From the NCBI GenBank assembly GCA_947184155.2, contig CAMXCT020001558.1:565778-629777 (forward strand): a stretch of 64,000 bases of DNA, in the 5' to 3' direction. The stretch is from Cladocopium goreaui (Eukaryota; Sar; Dinophyceae; Suessiales; Symbiodiniaceae). A program made the position numbers and the translations under genes. Shown here in pieces: positions 57,708 to 64,000 of this stretch. Numbering within the stretch: position 1 is the stretch's first letter; every line of letters begins with the position of its first letter. The notes below the pieces were generated by a model. It saw only the letters and a list, made by a program, of their open reading frames with translations. It was not told where the DNA came from and did not search any database.

Positions 57708-57879
57708 CACGCGACCCGGTCACTTTGGCCGAGCTCGTTTGCAAAATGGTCTCCTCGGATCTGAGAAATGCATGAACATCTGGAAACACCTGGAAGAAAC
57801 CTCTTTCAAATCTACCATTGTCTATTTTACACAACTTCGAACTTTCCGCAACTTCTCTTCACTGACTTCACTGACTTGA
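57708..57879 (+). CDS. Candidate terminal exon, unknown protein
   Basis: Acceptor TTTAGCTCTGTCCTCAG, then 57 open codons (GHFGRARLQNGLLGSEKC, NIWKHLEETSFKSTIVYF) to TGA. An opposite-strand frame is also open over most of it. A (TC)n run lies just upstream at 57,510-57,530. Confidence 0.22.
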
Positions 57880-58478
57880 TCCTCGTCTCCTTGCGATTTG
57901 AAAAACAATTGGTTCAGCGTCCTTGTAGGACTTCTTGTGGTAGGACAACTCTTCGTCTTTTGATGTTTGGCGAACCTATAAGAAAACAAAATATTAGTTG
58001 AAGCGATCTCGTCCATCTTTTTTCTCAAGGTTGGCGCAGACCCCAACACACACACACGAACCAGATACTATGGATTCAATGGATGTACATGCTATATACG
58101 CAAATATATCCCAATGATAGTTTTGATATTCCACCCTTCTAGCCCTATCATCCCCTTTGCCAGGAACCACTTGTGTTGGTTTATACAGGAAGGGGCGCCG
58201 AAACGATTGGTTTCTATTGGTTTCCGACATATAGCATTTATGGTGGATATGATGTACTGAACTAGTTGGATGGGGAAACTTTGCATCCTTATTCTATCCC
58301 CTTCTATCATATTCACTCATGTCCTTTGGTGATATTCCACGCGCAAACATGGTTTTCAAAATATCGTTTTTCCTGTTGATTTCTGCGTCCAATTGCTTTG
58401 ATGATACATCCTTTACTAAATTGAGCTACTAGTTCGCCTGCATCTTTACTTCTTTGCCAATTGACTGAAGTTGCTCAG

Positions 58479-58607
58479 GACATTGCCAGTCTTGCTGGTA
58501 TACAGCCTCATCCTGTCTCCGTCAATGTTAATCTCGGATTTGTAAACCTGGTTGATTCAAAACACGGTCCCCCAAACAGTGCTAATTATTTATTCTTGGG
58601 TCCTTAA
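58479..58607 (+). CDS. Candidate terminal exon, unknown protein
   Basis: After CTGAAGTTGCTCAG the frame reads DIASLAGIQPHPVSVNVNLG and FVNLVDSKHGPPNSANYLF to TAA, 42 codons. The minus strand across 58,540-58,294 is open apart from TAG codons. No family is recognised. Confidence 0.22.
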   Translation, partial: DIASLAGIQPHPVSVNVNLGFVNLVDSKHGPPNSANYLFLGP

Positions 58608-58874
58608 ATTCATCTTTTTCCAACGATCAGCAGCTCCAGGGCTAACATTCGGTCATTGGCCACCTCCAGACATCCATCTGGCGATGGCGGAGGTAGCACA
58701 TCAAAGTTAGCTGGGATCCGGGTAGATGTGTAGCAATCATATGGGGTTTCCATAAAAGGGGAATCCCCAAAATGGTTGGATTATAATGGAAAATCCAACT
58801 AAAATGGATGAGAACTGGGGGTACCCCTATTTTAGGAAACCTTCAAATTTATATGTCTTCCTGTTTCCTCTTAC

Positions 58875-59013
58875 CTTCGAAATTTATAGAGCCTCGATCC
58901 CATGACTTCCGCATATCCTGGGTTATCTGAGCGGCGATTTCGGCCGCCCGGCCAAGAAGTGCCGGTGGGTAACCATCTCGGGGCAAAAAATGGGTTGGGT
59001 CAGTGGAGTAGAA
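58875..59013 (-). CDS. Candidate exon, unknown protein
   Basis: The minus reading DGYPPALLGRAAEIAAQITQ and DMRKSWDRGSINFEG ends at an excellent donor (CGAAG before GTAAGAGG) and starts after TTCTCGGAAG. The plus strand offers a competing island (SLDPMTSAYPGLSERRF) after CGAAATTTATAG. The donor quality favours minus. Confidence 0.28.
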
Positions 59014-59540
59014 CTTCCGAGAAAATTTGGGGTGCAAAAATCAGGGTCACATGGGATAACCTCAACATATCTCAAAATTGCCATTTGTATGTGGAATATG
59101 ATGCTCAACCATGCAATTTTGGGGTGCATTATTTTCAGACGAGCTGCGTGATTAAACATATTTGCATTCCCACAAGCCATTTCTGGGACACATGAGTTAG
59201 TTCAAAACATGGAGGATATCTCAAACCGGCAATCTTGATGGAGAAGTGATTTTATCAAATTTCCCAGAGTTTCCCAGATCATTGTTTATAAACTCAGATA
59301 AATGATTGATTTCCCAAATCTTGTCTCAACCATTGCCCTTTATCAGAATTTCCCAAATTTTCAGACAAACTGATGTCCTGGAGGATCAGAACTTCAGGTG
59401 TCTTGGCTTCCAGAAGATCTCGTCTTTTTTTTTTCAACAGATGACTTTAGTAAAATCCAATCTTGACATGTAGTTAGGGTCAGTTTGCCTCATGTATAAA
59501 TTGATTTTTTAGGATACAATATATCTATAAATATATAGAT
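59014..59540. other. Single-copy, nothing recognised
   Basis: TTTCCCAGA/TTTCCCAAAT phrases recur near 59,260-59,360. No exon is supported. Confidence 0.4.
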
Positions 59541-60035
59541 ATACTACTACTACTACTACTACTACTCCTGCTACTACTACTACTACTACTACTAACTACT
59601 AACTACTAACTACTAACTACTAACTACTAACTACTAACTACTAACTACGAACTACGAACTACGAACTACGAACTACGAACTACGAACTACGAACTACGAA
59701 CTACCAACTACCAACTACCAACTACCAACTACGAACTACGAACTACAACTACGAACTACGAACTACGAACTACGAACTACCAACTACGAACTACGAACTA
59801 CGAACTACGAACTACTAACTACGAACTACGAACTACGAACTACGAACTACGAACTACGAACTACGAACTACGAACTACGAACTACGAACTACGAACTACG
59901 AACTACTAACTACTAACTACTAACTACTAACTACTAACTACTAACTACTAACTACTAACTACGAACTACGAACTACGAACTACTAACTACGAACTAACTA
60001 ACTACTAACTACTACTACTACTACTACTACTACTA

Positions 60036-60078
<43 letters not shown>

Positions 60079-60260
60079 GCTACTACTACTAGCTACTAGC
60101 TACTAGCTACTAGCTACTAGCTACTAGCTACTAGCTACTAGCTACTAGCTACTAGCTACTAGCTACTAGCTACTAGCTACTAGCTACTAACTACTAACTA
60201 CTAACTACTAACTACTAACTACTAACTACTACTACTACTACTACTACTAATAATAATAAT
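59541..60260. repeat. Heptamer and triplet CTA-type microsatellite
   Basis: Over 90 heptamers in blocks: TACTAAC, ACGAACT, ACCAACT and CTAGCTA types, with (CTA)n in between. Blocks of one variant are homogeneous, showing recent local expansion. It is followed by (AAT)n-like sequence to 60,400. Confidence 0.95.
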
Positions 60261-60699
60261 AATAAAAATCGATAATTGATAATAATAATAAATACTAATA
60301 TTAATATTGACAAATAATAACAATTGATAATAATACAGCAAATAACAATTGATAATAATACAGTAAATAATGATATTATTAACAATTAATAATAATATAT
60401 TTGACTGTATATATATATACACACATATATATATATGTTTCTTGATTGATCGAAGGAAGTTTAGAAGTCAAACTTCCGACAATATGGGCAGATGAAAAGC
60501 AGAGATGGGAAGAGTCAGCGAAGAGAAGAGAAGAAGAAAGAAGATCAAAAATGAGAAAGTCTCAGAAGAAAGAAGATCCAGGTGCGCGAAAAGGTAGGGA
60601 AGTCGCGAAACACTGCGTTTTTCCAATGATTTGTGGCTCCGGAGGGTCGAAAAGTAGGCTCGCTAAAGCGGCGGGTGCGGAGCCCGCTGGGCAGATGAG

Positions 60700-60990
60700 A
60701 GATGAAAATTTGCACGCGGTTGTGGCGCGAAGCACATTTCGAAGTCAAAATGTACAAAGCACACCAGGTCCGGACCACTTTTGGAAGTTGAGATGTCGAA
60801 AAAGTGCACGCCGTTGCGGCGCGAAGCACATTTCGAAGTCAAAAGTGTAAAAAACTGATGGGTTCAGAACACTTTTGGAAGGTGAGATGTCGAAAAAGTG
60901 CTCGCCGTTGTGGCGCGAAGCATATTTCGAAGTCAAAATGTGAAAAGCACCACATGCTCGGACCACTTTTGGACGTTCAGATGTCGTTTC
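60700..60990. repeat. About 85 bp tandem units, right arm
   Basis: Three units with GCGAAGCACATTTCGAAGTC and GGACCACTTTTGGAAGTTGA. The latter is kin to the edge motif of the palindrome spacer. Confidence 0.85.
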
Positions 60991-61479
60991 GCGTTGGACG
61001 TTCAGATGTTGGACGTTCAGATGTCGTTTCGCGTGGCAGGCGCACGAATTGTGCACCTTGTCAAAAGTGAGCAAAACGTGAGGGTTTTGTAGCATTTCCA
61101 AAAACGATGGCAGGCGTTGGGAAATTTGAAGAGGATCTGCAAAGATGCATTTTCCGCAGCAGACGCAGTACAAGAGACATGTTCATCAGAGCTGCTAGGA
61201 GGTCCAGGCGCTGATTTCCTGAGAGGGGTTGCATTTTGGAGCATCAGATCTTCAGGTTTGCTGAGATGATTTTGCGTGGCAGGCGCAGTAGTTTAGACAG
61301 GTGGAGTGGAAAAATCGCAAAACGCATTGGTACGAGGCCGTCAGCTCTGCACTCAACTTTCCATTTTTGAAGGAATTCTCGCTGAATTAATTCGTTTTTG
61401 ATGTTGTCAAGTTCAAAAACTGAGGAGGTCTCACAGAATAGCTTCTTTTCAAGCTTGCAGGTACACAGATAGATAGATA

Positions 61480-62640
61480 GACAACTACAACTGCAACTAC
61501 AACTACAAGTACCACTACACTACACACTACTACAACTACAAGTACAAATATACGACGCTACATTACACAACACTAATTACACTACACTACACTAATTACA
61601 TCTAATTACGCTACACTACACTAATTACACTACAGCTACTACAACAGCCACTACTACTACTACTGCTGCTGCTACTACTATTACTATTACTACTCCTGCT
61701 ACTAGTATTGCACCACTACTACTACTACTACTCCTCCTACTACTACTACTACTACTACTAGTACTGCTGCTACTGCTACTGCTACTGCTACTGCTACTGC
61801 TACTACTACTGCTACTGCTACTCCTACTACTACTACTACTACTAGTACTGCTGCTACTGCTACTGCTACTGCTACTGCTGCTACTACTACTACTACTGCT
61901 ACTACTACTACTCCTGCTACTACTACTACTACTACTCCTACTGCTACTGCTACTGCTACTGTTACTGCTAGTGCTAGTGCTAGTGCTACTGCTAGTGCTA
62001 GTGCTAGTGCTAGTGCTACTGCTACTGCTACTGCTACTACTACTACTACTACTACTGCTACTCCTACCACTACCACTACTGCTACTACTACTACTGCTAC
62101 TGCTACTGCTGCTACTGCTACTACTACTACTACTACTTCTACTTCTACTTCTACTTCTACTTCTACTACTACGAGCACCACCACCACCACCACCACCACT
62201 ACCACCACCACCACTACCACCACCACAGCTACAACAACAATGACAGCTACATTACATTACGCAACAATACACTATTTAAATTGCAGTAAGTTACAGCTAC
62301 AAGTACAAATACAACTGGAACTACACTACATTACACAACAGTACGCTACACTAACTACATTACATTACACTACAACTGCAACTACCACTACATTGCACTA
62401 GACGGCACTACACTACAACTACAACTACACTAGTTTACACTACAATACACTAGACCACACTACACTATACCACACTGTAGTACACAACACTACAGTACAC
62501 TATAATACACTACATTAATTACACCACACCACAACTACAACTGCAACTACACTACACTAACTACACTACATTACAACTACAACTTACAACTACAACTCCA
62601 CTACAACTACAACTACAACTACAACTACAACTACTGCGCT
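61480..62640. repeat. ACTAC / CTACTG / CTAGTG microsatellite
   Basis: Interleaved CTA, CTG, CCA and CTT triplets between 61,630 and 62,230, flanked by ACTACA-type repeats. Stop-free valine or leucine frames are by-products. Confidence 0.94.
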
Positions 62641-63000
62641 ACACCATTACTACAATTACTACAATTAAGACAATTACAACTTCAACTACACTACAGCTAC
62701 GACTACAACTACAACCACAACTGCAACATTCCAACTTCAACAACATCACCGCTACAACCACAACTACAACGACAACTGCAACTCCAACTGCAACTGCAAC
62801 TACTGCGCATACCACACTACATCCCGGAGTTGTGAGTGAGGTGACCGCTGCAACCATTGCAACCACTCCAAAAAGCACAACTCCAACGACCTTTCGGCCC
62901 ATCAGTGGATTCGCTCTGCCATCCGTGAGTCACAGCAACCAACCCTTCCTATAGGTTTCCTATTTTTGAAACTTCCGCCGCCGCCTTGTGCGGTACTACT

Positions 63001-63290
63001 TGTAGTATATATAAGAATATGTATAATAAAATATTTTATAATATATACAATAGTGTATATAAGAAAATATAAAATAAACTATTTCATAACATATATATAA
63101 AATAGTGTATATGATAATATAAAATGAAATATAATAATGTTATATAATATATATTTAAAATAAAGTATATAATTATATACAATATATATATATAAATCTA
63201 TCTGTGTATATATATATATACACCTATCTATATATATATATATTGGAATAATCATTTATCAGATCATCTAGAAACAACATTATTGAACAT
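63001..63290. repeat. AT-rich microsatellite next to the right arm end
   Basis: ATATAAAATA and (TA)n steps starting directly at the element end. Confidence 0.8.
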
Positions 63291-63674
63291 TGCCTTGCAT
63301 ATCCTGATGCACTTCGGATGCTCAATTTTCTTAAATACCAAGTCCCCAAGTCCCAGGCTTGCCCCAAGTCATTATAGGGAAATCATCGCCACTTCTGGTG
63401 CGTTTTTTTGGTCATTTTACCTCTGGCCCAACAAGCTCCAACTCATGGTTTTTCATGATAGCAAACCCATTGAGTCGGTACAGTTTTGATGTTTTTAAAC
63501 AACCCCTATAATAGGACTACTAAATGGGATGACTAATGGGATTATGAATGGATCAGTGATGATTATACCCATTCATAATTTACCCAATAATCCCATATGA
63601 TTAGTGGGACTTATTATTATATGGGTCATAGTTTGCGATTTTACTGGGACTTTACCCAATTGACATACCAACAG
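63291..63674. other. Single-copy with weak open stretch
   Basis: A plus frame (ATSGAFFWSFYLWPNK) ends at a TGA at 63,489. Then come GGGATGACTAATGGGATTAT-type repeats. Not enough for a gene call. Confidence 0.25.
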
Positions 63675-63812
63675 CGGCTGAGCCGTCGGGACCATCATGG
63701 TGACGCGTCAGGGGAGCAGTTGCATCGTCAAAAACTCAAGCGCAGTCGCGACTTCATGCGTGCGAGCCTAAGGGCGATCCCCGGCTGGGGCTGTTGTGTG
63801 ATAAGGAAATAA
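63675..63812 (+). CDS. Candidate terminal exon, basic C-terminus
   Basis: After GACATACCAACAG the frame is open for 45 codons to TAA and strongly basic: RLSRRDHHGDASGEQLHRQ, KLKRSRDFMRASLRAIPGW. GC content rises compared with its flanks. No family is recognised and upstream exons are not identified. Confidence 0.3.
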   Translation, partial: RLSRRDHHGDASGEQLHRQKLKRSRDFMRASLRAIPGWGCCVIRK

Positions 63813-64000
63813 ATATGTAATACATTGGAAACTTACAAGCATGCTGGGTTCATGGGATTTGTTTTGTGGGATTATAATGGTTTATTTAATTTGACTATTC
63901 ATTTCTTGCCCCTACATTTAACACTCTATACAGAAACTATGGTTTAGTACGGGATTTGCACATATTTGAAACCATTTATTTAGGGGAATGTTTAATATTA
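63813..64000. other. Window end, nothing recognised
   Basis: AT-rich single-copy sequence without a clear signal. Confidence 0.4.

Larger units (their letters stand above)
60449..63000 (-). mobile_element. Right arm of 10.6 kb inverted-repeat structure
   Basis: Inverted counterpart of the 52.4-54.4 kb arm. It ends CGCCTTGTGCGGTACTACT and is 0.5 kb longer, mainly through its microsatellite. It contains the 85 bp units (60.70-60.99 kb) and a duplicated GTTGGACGTTCAGATG step near 60,990-61,020. Confidence 0.75.

Noticed and set aside
57994-58540. Minus-strand reading interrupted only by TAG codons, which might suggest stop reassignment
   Set aside because: The plus strand offers a shorter, cleaner exon at 58,479-58,607, the ZIP frame and other islands use standard code, and three stops of one kind in about 150 codons can occur by chance.
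1-64000. tRNA, rRNA, snRNA or other structured RNA genes
   Set aside because: No stretch was recognised on either strand. The U1-like motif in the 35 bp array is only 11 bases and lacks any U1 gene context.

Overview
The window looks like nuclear DNA of a eukaryote with very low gene density, most likely a dinoflagellate and possibly of the Symbiodiniaceae. Three things point that way. The one gene I can place in a family, the 3' end of a ZIP-type zinc transporter, joins in frame only if two of its three introns start with GA instead of GT, a donor known from dinoflagellates. Translations of the repeat arms near 53.4-54.2 kb and 60.7-61.4 kb resemble, from memory only, repeat peptides common in Symbiodiniaceae gene models. 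The rest is micro- and minisatellite with short isolated exon-like islands. I see no operons, rRNA, tRNA, CRISPR array or prophage. The dominating structure is a giant interrupted palindrome. The left arm is 3,776-20,970, the right arm is its reverse complement at 23,490-47,319, and a 2.5 kb spacer lies between. Single-copy parts of the arms differ by only scattered bases. The right arm is 6.6 kb longer because it holds a tandem duplication (29,106-35,370 and 35,371-41,919) absent from the left arm. From each outer end inward the arms contain: a GC-rich hairpin; 85-95 bp repeats; a 190-220 bp satellite almost free of stop codons; about 790 bp tandem units each carrying an exon-like island; (TACA)n tracts; a 35 bp minisatellite whose every unit holds a hairpin and a 5' splice-site motif; a unique segment with a candidate first exon; two acidic-coding GAT/GAC tracts separated by a perfect 33 nt palindrome; a roughly 60 bp minisatellite; a 46 bp minisatellite; and a candidate multi-exon gene pointing to the centre, so that the two arms carry two facing copies. 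At the centre, the innermost 0.5 kb of each arm is a terminal repeat (starting AGTAGYACCGCACAAGG) that is also found, again as an inverted pair, at 52,360 and 63,000. The spacer carries minus-strand exon-like islands, a tandem duplication and a 157 bp satellite built on a GGCAACT/AGTTGCC hairpin. Outside the palindrome, the left flank (1-3,775) has two small inverted-repeat families and a short candidate gene with an 88 bp intron. The right flank (47,320-64,000) has TAGATTAG repeats, the ZIP gene 3' end (four exons, 48,703-54,947), a 10.6 kb inverted-repeat structure whose left arm sits inside the last ZIP intron, low-confidence exon islands at 55.5-59 kb, and very long CTA-type microsatellites. 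Apart from the ZIP gene, coding calls rest on open frame plus splice-site motifs and are given low confidence, because 40-70 codon open stretches occur by chance and several regions are open on both strands.
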